Assembly: GCA_033060915.1 (NCBI GenBank)
Contig: CM065383.1
Span: 17,956,501-18,020,500 of the forward strand
Direction: 5' to 3'
DNA: 64,000 nucleotides
Source: Euryodendron excelsum
Taxonomy: Eukaryota > Streptophyta > Magnoliopsida > Ericales > Pentaphylacaceae
Shown: positions 46,160 to 57,916 of the stretch, piece after piece
Position numbering within the stretch: the first letter of the stretch is position 1
How the letters are laid out: each line of letters opens with the position of its first letter
The notes under the pieces: model-generated
What the model saw: only the letters and a program-made list of their open reading frames with translations
What the model was told of the DNA's origin: nothing
Databases searched by the model: none
Made by a program: the position numbers and the translations under genes

Positions 46160-49100
46160 TCATAGTCTCTCTTCCTTGTCATTCGATTGTAGGTAATTGA
46201 AGGACCAAATATGTCTAGGCTACTGCAGGCCAACCATCACCAACTCCGAGAACACTCAAACCATCACAACAGGTTAGGCGAAAACCTTCTATCTCTATCA
46301 TTTTGCAGAAATTCTGTAGATGAGGAAAAACATGGAAACTATAATTCTATAAAAACATCTTTGTTGTGTTATTTTTCTCTCAGTTTTTTTTTTTTCATGC
46401 TAAATTCTCAGATCTCAGGTTTAAGGATCTTTCTGGCTGTCTTGGTTGTGTTTTTTTTAGGGCTTTTGTATTTTTGGTCAAATGATCCATGAGAAATTAA
46501 AGAGAAAACTTGTTGATTAGAAAATGTTTGGTTCGCTCGTTATGCATGAGAAAATTTTCTTTTGCCGGCCAGCTGAGTTCAATAGCCCTACGCATTCCAA
46601 TAAAAAAATTAAAATAAAATGTTGGTTTGGGGTTTTTACTTAGTTGTTAGAACTTTGTACATCTTATGATTGATATTGTGTGAAGTGATTTGAGAACGAT
46701 TATAATATAATATCCTCGAAGTTGTGCTCATTTTGCCATTGCTACTAATCTGTCACTTTCTTCGTTGTATGAAGTATATTTGCTTTCTTTGATGGTATGA
46801 ACTATGACGTTATGAGTTTACTACTCTGAAAATTTAGTTTCTAAATAACTTTTTGCTGGAAATTTGAAGTGTAAAATGAATAAATCACACCATCACTTTA
46901 ATTATAGATAGGGTATATTTATCTAGCTAATGCCTTGACTCAAGAATTTTAGTACACTTCCAAGTGTGAAGGGCACAAAATAAAATGGGCAATAACACTG
47001 AATTATAACACTTTGCTATTGATTCCATGCCTTGTCTAGCTTATTTTATGTGAAAGTAGTATCCTAGTGTAGGCTATTTTCTGTTTGGCCAGTAAAATTT
47101 TAAATCATAACAGTGAATTGTATTTCCCTTCGTATGAAATGAACTTAACCTTTGTGTGAAAGAAGGGGTGGGCAAGAGTGTTTGAAGTTAAATGAACTTG
47201 TTGTTGGAGTGCCAGTATTGGCACTTTTTTGTCTATCATTCAGTACAACGTTATTGAATATATATACATGCAGCTATAATCAGCTATAAGCTACAATCAT
47301 TACTGCCATGGCATCTTAGAGTAATTAATGTCACCTTTTGACTTAATTTTTCAAAGGTGAAACTTAAAAAAAAAAAAAGCTACAGTAGGAATCGTGATCT
47401 CTTAATCTAAGATATGTGCAAAATTTGGGGGTATAAGAAAACATGCCAAGGATCAAAACCCATGCTAAGGCCTAAGTCAGATTTAGGCTAAATTATATCA
47501 TTCAATTCTTCAATTTTTCAATTTTTCTGTTGTTCAAGACAATTTGTTCCATGATATTTTAGGTGATGATGCACATGGGTATTGTCGGACCTACAAGGGG
47601 GCATACCTAGGAATGCAGTGTACCACAAGGTCCTAGACCATCCCAGCCTTACCAGCGCGAGACGATTGTTGAGATGCAAATGAGGATTGAGCAGTCTGTG
47701 AGGGAGCAGGACAAGATGTGAGCAGAGATGTCGCAACTGAGGGCTCGACTCGCATTTTTAGAATCCCATGCGAGGAGGAGTACTTCAGAGGGCATCCGAC
47801 AGGTTGTGAATTTTTCTTTATATTCACATATGTTTTCACATATCTATGTTCAGGTTTAATCCTAATATTTTATTTTGTAGGTTCCGGATGCATCTAATGG
47901 CCATAATGCATTCAAAGAGTTTGTTGTTGAGGACACTACACCGTCTCGCCCCAATTCTACACCATCATCACCTTCTCCACTACCTGCTGATAAGGGAATA
48001 AGTACTACTCATTGGCATACTTGTACACAATCACTCACATGGTTGAGGTTAAGGGTGAGCCTAATGAAAACCCAAATATGTTGCATTTGTATGATATTTT
48101 GTTAGTGGTAGAATCTAAATAGCAACTTAGAATTACTGTGAAGGCTTAGTGCAGTTCCTACAACTAGCATCTTCCACATTTTGGATTTGGGTAAAAACAC
48201 AGTAACTGTGAAGGCTTAGTGCAGTCCAGTGCAGAGTAGAGACAAGCTGAAATATTCATTAGTTGTTTTTCACTTGGCAATCTACTTTAATTACTCCTAC
48301 AAATCCAAGAAACCAAGTCCCCCCCTTCCCTTTTCTCTGGCCATATGGGACTGGAGATGTGGAGAATTATGTTTTTCATGATCTAGTCCCTGTTGTGAGT
48401 AGCAACAATTCTTTTAAAATCACTTTGCCACCGAAGTTCTTTGAGCAATTTTATTTGAGCAACAATTCTGTTCATGCTGATCAAATGGAGCAGCCATTTG
48501 GTAAAGATTTGTATGGGACTTGGATAGTATCCTCTTTGTCAGGTCCCTGCAGTTTATCTCTTTAAATTTTGAGAAGAATAAGAACAAACACAATGGGATT
48601 AACTGAAAACTCCATCAAGGATCAGAGCATGTTAGTGTTCAAATTAGAATTGAGCTTGTTCTGTGTAAAATTGTTATCTTTAGAGGGTGGTATTGTTCTA
48701 TGTAAAATTTTTAAATATGATTGTCCTTCATCATTTTGGTTTTTCTCTCGCTTTTCTTAAATCTCTTTTCGCCGATGCTGGGCATAACTAGATACACTTT
48801 CTAAGGTGTTGGTTGTCATTCCCTCAAAATGATGATCTGTCCATCACATTAACGGGAGTGGATGATTCCTTGCACCTCCCTTCTTTCTTAGAAGTTGGTT
48901 TTTCCCTTCAAAATTTTTCCCAACCACCCCCCCTCCCCCCCCAAAACAAAAAAAAATGATGCATTTTGCATAAGCTTTTGTAATTTCCCGTTATTCTTCT
49001 TGTATTATTTACTAGGATTTAAGCAGGGGAATTGCCAAAATTCATTTTTTAGTAAGTTTTTCACTATTTTTTGTCTATTCAGTTCTTAAATAAATATCTT

Positions 49101-52100
49101 TTCTTTCAATTCCTTATTTTTTCCCTCTTGTTATTCCTTCTTTCATTCATGGGTAAATTTCCTTTTGCCCCATTATGGTTAGGCTTGGCTCACATTCTTA
49201 GAATCCCATGGGGGAAGGAGTACTTCAGAGGGCATTCAACAGGTTGTGAATTTTTGTTTTTTGTTTTTGTTTATTTTCACATAGAAGCAATAACCTGTTT
49301 TCTATGTTTGAGATATGTGATTTCTATATATAGAAGCAATAAGCTGTTTTCTATAGAAGCAATAACCTATTTTTGTGCCTTCTATAGAAGCAATTTCTGC
49401 AGGTCTATGTCCTCTATAGAAGCAATTTTTGTAGCTACAAATGCCAAATAGAGACCTGCAGAAATAGCTTCTAAGTAGCGAAGAAGTGGTTATGTGATCC
49501 CTATAGAAGCAATAACTTGTTTTCACATAGGCCTGCAGATTGTGTACATCTATGTTTGGGTTTAATCCTAATTTTTTATTTTGCAGGTTCCGGATGCATC
49601 TAGTGGCCACTGTGCATTCCAAGAGTCCGTTGGTGAGGACACTGCACCATCTCGCCCCAATTCTACACCATCATCACTTTCTCCACTACCTACTGATTAG
49701 GTATGAAGTGCCACTCATTGACATACATGTACACAATCACACACGTGGTTGAGGTTAAGGATGAGCCTACTAAAAAACCTTAGTGGTGTTAGGAGGTTGA
49801 GGTTGAGCCTACTGAAAACCCGGATATGTTGTATTTGTATGGTATTTTGTTACTGCTTGAGGTTACAGGTGACTCTACAATGGAGTTAATTTGGGGGCAT
49901 GGGATAGTATTGAATTTAGGAACACCTGTGCAACACTTTCTAAGATATAGGCAAGGGTCATCTCTATACCAGCCATTCCATATCAGTACTACCCTTCAGC
50001 TCATAAGACTTTTATCATCTTGAATTTCTCATTTAAAATTGTTAAAGTTTGTCGAATGCACTATCCAAGAATTTTGTTATGTGTTATAATCTTACACCAA
50101 GCTTTTTAGATTTGGTGGCATGAGATGTATGTATAGAAAAAAAAAAAAAAAAATCTACTATGGCTACCATGAATTGAAAATTAGGCTGATTTCCATCTCT
50201 ATTGAAAAGAATCCAAGAATCTTACCCTGAATATTAGGCTTGACCTTGCTCTTGGCTGCCATGAATTGAAAATTAGAAGTGTGAAACTAAATATTTGAAA
50301 GTGTGAAACTTACAGTTATGATAAAATGTTTTCAATATTTCAAAGATGCAATGGAAAAGAACTGGAGTACCACTGAAGGAGAAAAGATAGTAGCAGAAGA
50401 TAGAAAAAAATGAAGGGAAGGAAACTAATATGGTTGTAGAAAGCAATGAGAAAGAAATGTGACATATTCATACATCCATATGTGCGTGTGTGTGTGTATA
50501 ATTGCCATGCCAATTCCATACCTTGGCCTATAATGGGCTAGACTGGATAGACCGACCACCATATGCCTTTGATCCGCATCCACGTTCTGAAAACAAATGG
50601 GTTTACCAAATCTAATTTTATTGGCCCAGAATCAGAACTTGAAACTCACTCACTCCCCGAACTCCCTATAGGTGTAGATATATATATTGTTCCTAGTAAT
50701 TTCTGGCGCAAAAAAAGATTCGAAATACTTTCAGTTTAAATGGAAGTCATTATTTCAGAAAATGAGAACTGTTGCAATTAGAAAGGGTGCTTAATTTCAT
50801 GCATCCTTTGAGGCCCAACGGGCTGATGCTGGCTGGAACTTGGACATGTGGGTACAGAGTCGTTTTAACCACCACCCCAGAGCCAAAATGTCCCCAGATC
50901 TTTACTCCATGGTTCAACCAGCTTATTTTTTGCGTCGGCAGAGGCCCAACTCTATTGTGCTGCTTGCAACTGAAAATAAAATGAAACTGTTACTCCTTCA
51001 TGCATTCCTCTTTTTATCTATTGTTCTTCTCTTTTTGAAAGAAGAGATGGTATTATTGTAGAAAAAGACCTCTTAAAAATTATAATTTTATAACTGTGCT
51101 TGTAGGGCACTGTAAAAGTATACTTGCTTAGTATTGATGTTCTGAAACAAGAGCTTGCTGAGGGACTTCTTATTAGTATGGATCTTTTGTCAAAAATGAA
51201 TGCAGAATCATTGGGTCCTGATTTTTTAAAAAGTATTCATCGAATTGGTGAAAAAGCCTAGAGCCCTTTAGGACAAACCTTGTCATGACATTGTAACTGT
51301 GGGGGAATCAGTTGGTCGATGTATTGCTTGGCAGTCTTGTGATGTATACCACCGTTTTTTTTTTTGTTGGTTGCTATAATTGAATGTATATATATTCTAT
51401 GATTTATTATATCATATATCCTTAACATGGGATTTTTCTTCAGGTTATATCGAGAGAGGAGTGATGATGGACGGCCACATTATGATGGTTATCTACCTTA
51501 TGATGGATATCTAGCTACTTTAGTTTTGTAAAGTGTTTTTTTCTATGTAATGCTACGAATGGGTATCTACTTTAATTTTGTAAAATCCTATTTCACAAAT
51601 TTATGTGTATGAAGATTTTATTTACTTTAATTTGGTATGGAGAGCTATGGGTAACTATTTTAATTTTGTGAATGGAGATTGTGATATAATTTGGAAAGAT
51701 TATATTTTTACATGGATGTGGATGAATATAGATGGATTTTTTTTTATTACAGGGAAATTATTGAAAAAATTAGGTTATGTGCAATGCTTACATGACAAAT
51801 TAGTGAATTATTAGCGACAGTTGTTTGAGAGCGTCACCATATGCAGTGCTGAAAAAGGTTAACTTTTAGCGACGGCTGCGACCCGTCGGTAAAGAGTATC
51901 TAAATACAAATGCCCTTGCCATTGACTACTAATAGCGACAGTTTACACCGTCGCTAAAACCTTGCTTCATGTTCCATCTTTTTTGCGACCCCCCAAAACT
52001 GTCGCTAAAGAAAATACAATGCCGTCGCTGTTGTTGATTTAGCCGTCGTTAATACTTTTAGCGACCCCACTTTTAACTACTCCTCCCATGCCGTCGCTGT

Positions 52101-52751
52101 ACTGTCGCTAATAGTCTTTTGCGACGGCTTTGTCAACATTAGCGACGGCTTTACCCGTCGCTAAAGACCTGTTTTCTAGTAGTGGTATAAATCTTTTCCT
52201 GTGTCATTAAAAATTCCAGACCCTCCTGAAGCAAAGTTCACTCCCTTCATTGAATCTCTCCTCAAGGTCGCCCAGTGGTTTTGAAGAAAGAGAAAAGGCG
52301 GCGGACTCATATTGCGATGTGGATCCAGTAGCCTCACTAAACAAGCAAACATCATGAGCTTTAGAAAATCAGAAAGCTCGGCATGCCGCATATTGCAAGA
52401 TTCAAATTATTCTAACTTTAACAAAATTACTCCAAACTACATACAAGTATACATACATACAAATATAGATACATAGATTGTGTATATTTTCAGTGACTAT
52501 AAGTGGATTCTTTGATTACCAATCATGTCAGCAGTGTTATAGCCGTTGCTGAACCTCCCCGATGGTATTGAGAAAGGATAATCAATCCCATTGAAAAGCT
52601 GGTCAGCTCTAGCAAGACTCTCATTCAGAAAATTGTTTGTCCCAACATCTGCTGTTGAGTCACCAAATATGAAAATAGCCGGCAAATCTGCGACCGCCAA
52701 GTTCAGGGAAACAATGGCCAGAGAAAAGAGAAGAATCCAGACCCTTGCCAT
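42791..52751 (-). CDS. GDSL esterase/lipase gene, five exons, interrupted by CACTA element
   Basis: Exons: 52520-52751, 52185-52336, 43659-43883, 43275-43521, 42791-43017; joined length 1,083 nt, 360 aa, normal for plant GDSL lipases, with correct phases and GT/AG at junctions. Start at 52751 gives a signal peptide (MARVWILLFSLAIVSLNLAV), so a secreted SGNH-fold ester hydrolase. Block I FIFGDST (Ser32), block II GVNFASGGSG (Gly109), block III SVGSND (Asn173) and block V WDRFHP (Asp323, His326) are all present. The CACTA element at 45548-52184 separates exon 2 from its donor (GTAAGC at 45539-45544); read-through meets a stop two codons into it. Likely a recent knock-out, or rescued by splicing. 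Confidence 0.88.
43275..43521 (-). CDS. GDSL exon 4
   Basis: From acceptor TGACAG to donor GTAAGC. Reads NLYNLGARKFGIISVPAIGC, family block IV region, and LARAFYNSTGALLQEL. Ends in phase 1. Confidence 0.87.
43659..43883 (-). CDS. GDSL exon 3 (block III)
   Basis: Seventy-five codons in phase 0, from acceptor AACAG to donor GTCTGA. Reads VKVIPLGEQILQF, LYLISVGSNDMFDY and FLANLLAEYRNHLT; Asn173 is the oxyanion residue. Confidence 0.85.
44755..45420 (-). repeat. Intron 2 segment duplicated at window start
   Basis: Lies inside GDSL intron 2 (43884-45544) and matches 1-735 in the same orientation with small indels. No ORF. Confidence 0.7.
45503..45539. repeat. (GAA)n microsatellite
   Basis: Twelve GAA units immediately inside the donor end of intron 2; on the coding strand a CTT tract right after GTAAGC. 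Confidence 0.95.
45575..45835. repeat. Left subterminal CCGTCGC repeats of CACTA element
   Basis: GACGGCATACAATGCCGTCG near 45587 is an inverted pair; further GCGACGGC, GTGACGGC and TTGCCGTCGCC copies follow. Presumed transposase binding sites. Confidence 0.75.
45856..45871. repeat. 16-bp perfect palindrome with ACGT core
   Basis: AAAACGACGTCGTTTT, perfectly self-complementary; the GACGTC core is a bZIP-type site. It is followed by a 27-base C run (45887-45913) and CT microsatellites (45958-46150). Confidence 0.8.
47600..48005 (+). pseudogene. CACTA transposase C-terminal remnant (copy 1)
   Basis: Frame reads GPRPSQPYQRETIVEMQMRI, a stop at the TGA near 47718, then AEMSQLRARLAFLESHARRS and a GT donor; after an intron ending TTTTGTAG at 47880 it reads VPDASNGHNAFKEFVVED. 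A coiled coil followed by a Ser/Pro tail resembles the C-terminal part of plant En/Spm transposases (Transposase_24 type). The core is missing. Confidence 0.5.
49195..49705 (+). pseudogene. CACTA transposase C-terminal remnant (copy 2)
   Basis: TTAGAATCCCATGGGGGAAG with AGTACTTCAGAGGGCATTCA repeats the exon end at 47757, and 49587-49700 repeats the next exon (GGTTCCGGATGCATCTAGTG). The intron between them is longer than in copy 1 because it holds the TATAGAAGCAAT repeats. Confidence 0.6.
49264..49530. repeat. Short dispersed repeats TATAGAAGCAAT, with inverted arms
   Basis: Six copies of (C/T)ATAGAAGCAAT between 49280 and 49515, most followed by AACCTGTTTTCTAT-like sequence. TTTCTGCAGGTCT (49394-49406) and AGACCTGCAGAAA (49452-49464) form a perfect 13-bp inverted repeat. 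Present in copy 2 of the duplicated segment only. Confidence 0.75.
51812..52184. repeat. Right subterminal CCGTCGC repeats of CACTA element
   Basis: More than eight copies of (A)GCGACGGC or CCGTCGCTAAA in both orientations, mirror of the left end, ending in the terminal inverted repeat. Confidence 0.8.
52185..52336 (-). CDS. GDSL exon 2 (block II)
   Basis: Starts after TTTAG at 52337. Reads VRLLDPHRNMSPPPFLFLQ and GVNFASGGSGIFNDTG, ending TTATAC at the CACTA border. If the element is removed with one 3-bp duplication, TTATAT would be followed directly by donor GTAAGC. Confidence 0.85.
52520..52751 (-). CDS. GDSL exon 1 (signal peptide, block I)
   Basis: ATG at 52751; ends in the first base of codon 78 at a GTAATC donor (52519). 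Encodes the signal peptide, the GDS motif with Ser32 and SGRFSNGYNTADMI. A longer upstream frame exists but the signal-peptide start fits the family. Intron 1 is 183 bp. Confidence 0.88.
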
Positions 52752-52831
52752 GACAAAGATGATTCCGTGATTATCTCTCTCACTTCTTAGGAGTCTGTGT
52801 CTGAATCTTGAGTTTGACATGCCATTGCCAA

Positions 52832-52838
52832 ATTTATA
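52832..52838 (-). promoter_or_regulatory. Candidate TATA box of GDSL gene
   Basis: TATAAAT on the minus strand, about 80 bp before the ATG at 52751. Confidence 0.5.
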
Positions 52839-55256
52839 CAAGGTGTCAAAATGAACAAGGAAGGTAATGTCAAACAAGTCATTGTTCTCTAACCTGGAAG
52901 GTAGCCAGGCAGATACAGGACAAATAATACTGGCGGTTGATACTAGCAATACTCAAACGTAAGCCGTAAAGAGCATAGTCCCTTACTAATAATTTCTAAT
53001 GTGCCCGTTTAATTTGTCGAATGAAACAAAAAATTAATAGTGATTAACATGATCAGCTTCTTACATCTAGCACATTTGTATTTCTTATGTTTAGATGACC
53101 CGGATGACAACCCATGAATGGGGCTACCTAGCTAGTGAGATATCTCCTAAGATTAGAACCACTTACTAACTATAATTAAGTAAAAATCGAGGGCGTTACG
53201 GACCAGCTAGATTGATGGTGAGGGGCCTTGGTAGCTTCGAAGTCCCCCAGCTAGCGGCACGTAGCTCTAAGAGAAGTCAGACATAAATATTCATATAAAA
53301 AGAATAGACACAGACATGTGAAAAAAGATATGACACAACACAGACATAGTAATTGTCGAAAAATATAAAACACGATAAGGCAAATTCACGATAAAATTAT
53401 ATATTTTTACATATTATACATATAATATGTTATTAAAACTAATGTAAAAAAATATAAGATAATATTGATTAATATCAATAGACTTCATGGATATTTAAGT
53501 GATAGATATGGGTGGCTTAGTGACAGACATGTATCTCCAAGTGTCTAGAATGTGTTCTATTCAAAATAATGAACAAAATAACAAAACATTTCGACATAAT
53601 TTTCAATACGAACAAGATACCTTCTTAATTAAATGTTCGTGATTCTTAAATATTCATCTAATTTTGTAGTTAAGATAATAGTTAATACGGTAACAATATA
53701 AAAAAGGCTTTAGTATTGGTCTCTCCGAAAAAATTATGTGGCAAAACGCAAACTATTGTCGGATTCTAAGCTTCCGATTTGTGGGGCATCTTCTCCTTTG
53801 GTAAGAAGGACAAACATCTTTCTTGCCACCTCTATGTAAACAAAGATGACTTCTATTACTATTGTAAGAATATGTAAATGAATGCGGAAACGGATTAACT
53901 CCGTACCTTAGTCGCGTTAACCTGAAACTTGAAGATTTTCTATGCACTGTAATTTACAGCGGTAAAAGTCGTTACAATAAAGAATGTGTATCCACAACAC
54001 AGAAGTGAAGCCTATTATTGAGTTAGATATTGACGAAGCCATACTACACACAGAAGCGTCATAAACGGCTTAAGTTGGAACCTAAACCAATTGGTTTGAA
54101 TTTCATCTCTTGCTGACAAGTGTTTGACAAAAATTGCAAAAATAGTAGTCAAAAGAAAAATATTTGTTTTTGAGAAATTTGATTGTTGTTAAACTAGACT
54201 GTAGAAAGAAACAGATTCAAAACAGCCTTGGATCTAATTGATCTGATCATGTGATTTTTTTGGAGTTTATTAATACAATTTTACCATCTGTCAATCCTTT
54301 AGCCCCTTTTGAGCCTCATAAACTAATAGATAAGAATATTCAATGATAACCAAATACTAGAATATTACGTTAACATCATAAACTCTTACTATCGATTCAA
54401 AAACACTAGGTAATGCTTTGTCAAAATATAAGTATAACAAGCATAATTAAAGGCATATGTTTTCAAAGGTTCTAACTAGATACTTATTAAATTATTATCG
54501 AAAACACTCACCATCGATTTATATATATTAGCTGCTTTATCAAGCTAGAAAGTATTATAAACATAATTAAAAGTCTAAATTTTCAAAAAGATATATATTT
54601 TAATTACCAAGAATATAAAAGTAATTCATTCCAGATTAAGATTAAAGGCCTTAGGTCCCTACGAGAGGTTTGGACATAAAAAGATACTAGACAGAGGACT
54701 CGCATAAAATATACAAGCCTCTGAAAAGTAATAAGTAAACCAGCATGTAATTTACTTTTACACTACTCCTAATTTAAACTTGTTTACAAAATACAAAACC
54801 ATTACGTGTATAAAATATGCGTGCCCATGCCCAAGCATGCAATATTCCGAACGTGTGCAAAAACTTTAAGTTTTTGAATAAATCTGGAATGAAAAGATAA
54901 ACCTTAATTGATCATCTCAATACCGTTATGTGATCTTCTTTCAAGAATAAAACTAGCTACTCATGATAATAAAAAGACATAATTTGAAAGAAAATGACTT
55001 CATAAATAAAAAGGTTTACTACGGTAGAATAACTGTAAAGAAAAGAATGAAATGAAAAATTAATTGACTAAAAAAATTGTTAACAAACTAATTGAAAATA
55101 TACACCTGAAAATGAAACAATTGAATGTAGAGCTCCCTGACTTTAAACTTCCTTTTCTTTGGACTCTCTTTCTGGCTCTCTTCTGAAGCTCCCCTCTTTT
55201 TTCCCATAGCTCTCCTATTTATGGAAGATGAAAAGAAAATTTTTATTATTTTTTTA
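52839..55256. other. AT-rich spacer upstream of GDSL gene
   Basis: No supported gene. The frame at 53753-53947 (minus) has no recognisable domain. A somewhat GC-richer patch at 53090-53280 and another at 53740-54080 may be old TE fragments but I cannot assign them. Confidence 0.5.
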
Positions 55257-55465
55257 AAATTATTTTTTAATTACATCACTAACTCATATATATATATATA
55301 TATATATTAATTACACCACTAACTTATATATATTTATAATTTTATACCACTAATTTATAAATATATGAAATTATACCCACTAATTTATATATGTACATAA
55401 TATCCACTAATATATACATAAATATATCCACTAATATATGTATATAAATATAATATAACATAATA
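55257..55465. repeat. AT-rich degenerate tandem repeat
   Basis: CCACTAATTTATATATGTA-like units with a (TA)n core at 55287-55308. Confidence 0.8.
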
Positions 55466-55682
55466 CATTAAATTAACACCCGAATAAATGTTTGTGTGCT
55501 TATCGGCTTCATTATACTTGGTTTTAGCTTCAAATTTGCACAAGACACAAAAAAACATAAAAAAAATAATAAAATTATATTAAAAATAATAAATAATATA
55601 TAAATAAGTAGTAACAATAGCTTATAATTAGAAACTCTGATTATACTTTTTAGAGTACAATCAATTACGTTTGTCTACATAT

Positions 55683-55685
<3 letters not shown>

Positions 55686-55725
<40 letters not shown>
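55686..55725. repeat. (GA)n microsatellite
   Basis: Twenty GA units. Confidence 0.97.
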
Positions 55726-55728
<3 letters not shown>

Positions 55729-55729
55729 T

Positions 55730-56243
55730 ACCGACAATCGGTCATTTAACGTTAGATGCTCTTGGTGTTTATATAGACACCCAAGAGACACCAACGAATG
55801 GTCATCAACCAATAGGACATGCCTGTTCTTTAATAGACATGTTTGTACCCATATGGTTATTGGGTTGACCCTCATCGGCACCTGGTTTGAGTCCATGACC
55901 TAACTTGAAAACAAACATCTCCCACTCGCGCATGGTGGACAACTCTATCATCTCTCTTAATCTTTCATGTACAGGACTATAATTTATACTGGTTAATGGA
56001 CTGTGCGACCGCTGAGCACACCTACAATTGGGAACCCTACACTATGAACTTTTATTAACTTTAAACACAAAATGTGGTTTCTCATATACCCTAGATTCAT
56101 TTGGTTACATTGGTTCAAACATCTCTAATCTCTTAATAAGAGTATACTTAACTGCTTGAAGCTTTCGCCTATATATTCACATCTTTGTCACATTATGCTA
56201 CAGCACCAAAGTTGTCGATAGTAAATATGTCGCAGGATGTTCT
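55730..56243 (+). mobile_element. Possible LTR fragment (copia-like)
   Basis: TTTATATAG near 55768 followed by a leader-like stretch and ACATCTCCCACTCGCGCATG near 55915, a phrase common in plant copia LTRs. No ends or target duplication could be found, so this is tentative. It would be the insertion site of the SIRE element. Confidence 0.3.
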
Positions 56244-56734
56244 TGTTGATTCCATGCCTTGATTTTGATTACAACAAACCATTATGTTGTTTTTCTAATG
56301 AATTTACTTTATAAGCAGAAAATATTCATTAATTCTATTCACACTTTGCTTAATAATGATTATAATAAAGGATGTGATTAGAATATGGTTTTGGAAAGCT
56401 TGATAAATGAGTTTGAATGAATTAGATGGTTATTTGACCAATCTTACAAGAAGCTAAAGATACTCTAAGTGATTGACAATGATTGAAGAAAGTAGACAAC
56501 CTTTTGGATAGGACAAGCTTTTGGATTGAAGAACTTGAAGACTATTAAATGAATCTTAAAAAGATTTCATTGAATCAATTTCATCTTGAAGAAATTGAAG
56601 GTGCTTTACTTGTCCAAAATTTACTTGAAGAAGGAGTTTTGAAGTCTTGATAACTTGAAGGCATTAGTGGATCAATTAATGAAGCTAGTAAAGTGACTAA
56701 AGCAATTTGGATTAAGAAACAGAGGTGCTGACAC

Positions 56735-57160
56735 CTCTTATGTGAGCTAACACCTTCTGGATGACTGACCTTAAAAAAAACTAAAATTAAAGTAGCAAGT
56801 GTCGACACCTGTAGTTCCAAAGAGCTCAGGTCAAAAAATTGAAGCAGCTAGTGTCGACACCTTATACAAGAGTCAACACCTATGGTTCCAAAGAGCTCAA
56901 GTTAGAAAAATGTAGCAACAAGTGTTAGACACCCTATACAAGAGTCAACACCTATGGTTCCAAATAGGTCATGTCAGAAAATTAAAGTAGCAAATGCCGA
57001 AACCCTATACAAGAGTCGACACCTGTGTTTCCAGAGAGCTCAGTTAAGAAAAAATATAGCTGCAAGTGTCGACACCCAATACAAGAATCGACACCTGAGC
57101 ATCAATTTGAAAAGAACCGAAGAAGCAAGTGTCAACACCCAATACAAAAGTCAGCACTGA
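56735..57160. repeat. Tandem GTGTCGACACC palindromes in SIRE U3
   Basis: Five or six ~66-bp units, each with AGTGTCGACACC, TATACAAGAGTC, GACACCT and GTTCCAAAGAGCTCA-like parts. Variants such as GGTGTCAACACC keep the arms GGTGT/ACACC and alter only the centre. The same motif returns at 62740-62985. Confidence 0.8.
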
Positions 57161-57264
57161 AGAAAATCTGGGTAGTAACGGTAATATTTTTAAACGTTCT
57201 GCAGCATCTATTTCGCATTAAATACTCTTCCAATTACCTTCAATGACTGGATATGATACAAGAC

Positions 57265-57272
57265 TATAAATA
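57265..57272 (+). promoter_or_regulatory. TATA box of SIRE LTR
   Basis: TATAAATA within AGACTATAAATAAAAGTCTC, about 100 bp after the palindrome array. Confidence 0.65.
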
Positions 57273-57863
57273 AAAGTCTCTAGAGCATTTATAAAAGAAG
57301 AGAATAGATCATAAAGCACATACACCAAATTTTACAACATTCTCCGCTATATTCCTTTATTCCTCTGCTATAGGGTTGTTGATTGAACTATAACTAATAC
57401 GTTTACTTCTTAAGAGTGTACCCACTATATTAAACTCTTTCTTTATTATTGGGTTGGGTTGTAAACCTATAAGTTTTGAGTGGTTTTGGACAAAAACACT
57501 TAGGAATTAAGAGTTTGGGTTAAAATCTTATAAAAGTGAGTTGTCACTTGAAAAAACAGCAGCTGTGTAAAAGAGAAGTTTTTGCATAGTGGAGGATCTC
57601 CTTAAAGGAATCGAGGAAGAGAGGACATAGGTAAAGGATCGTTGAACCTCTATAAAAATTCTAGTGTCTTCTTACTCTGTTTTACTTAATGCACTGCATT
57701 TGTCTTGATTGCATCATCATAATATCTTGTTTGCATTCTTATACTCCATAAAATTATTGTTCCATTGATTATATTTATCTTACATATTGGTTTTATTACC
57801 TTAATTTTTAAAGCACCCATTTCACCCCCCCCCCCTCTTGGGTGATTGTTTCGGGCCAACAAT

Positions 57864-57875
57864 TGGTATCAGAGC
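57864..57875 (+). other. Primer binding site (initiator tRNA-Met)
   Basis: TGGTATCAGAGC starts two bases after the LTR, matching the 3' end of plant initiator tRNA-Met. Confidence 0.9.
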
Positions 57876-57916
57876 AGGTGCTCTTCTTCTGGGCTTAGCA
57901 TCCTAAGAGTAGATCT

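Larger units (their letters stand above)
45548..52184. mobile_element. CACTA (En/Spm) transposon, 6,637 bp
   Basis: Terminal inverted repeats CACTACTAGAAAACAGG (45548-45564) and its complement ending at 52184 (the last base pair or so of the TIR differs). Flanks are ATA on the left and GTA on the right, a 3-bp duplication with one mismatch. Subterminal regions (to ~45835 and from ~51812) carry repeated GCGACGGC / CCGTCGC motifs in both orientations, the binding-site pattern of CACTA elements. Internal sequence keeps only remnants of a transposase, so it is probably non-autonomous. Confidence 0.9.
56244..57861 (+). repeat. 5' LTR of SIRE-type element
   Basis: 1,618 bp, beginning TGTTGATTCC and ending GGCCAACA; the 5-bp ends are perfect inverted repeats. 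U3 has palindrome repeats (56735-57160), TATA at 57265, and a C-rich stretch (57826-57836) near the end, as usual in this lineage. Confidence 0.8.

Noticed and set aside
48560..50000. Possible host genes inside the CACTA element
   Set aside because: Only short frames; no start, domain or splice pattern strong enough to call a gene.
52752..52949. Longer GDSL start at 52949
   Set aside because: Start at 52751 begins with a good signal peptide as in the family; the upstream 66 codons look like leader and include a TATA-like site.
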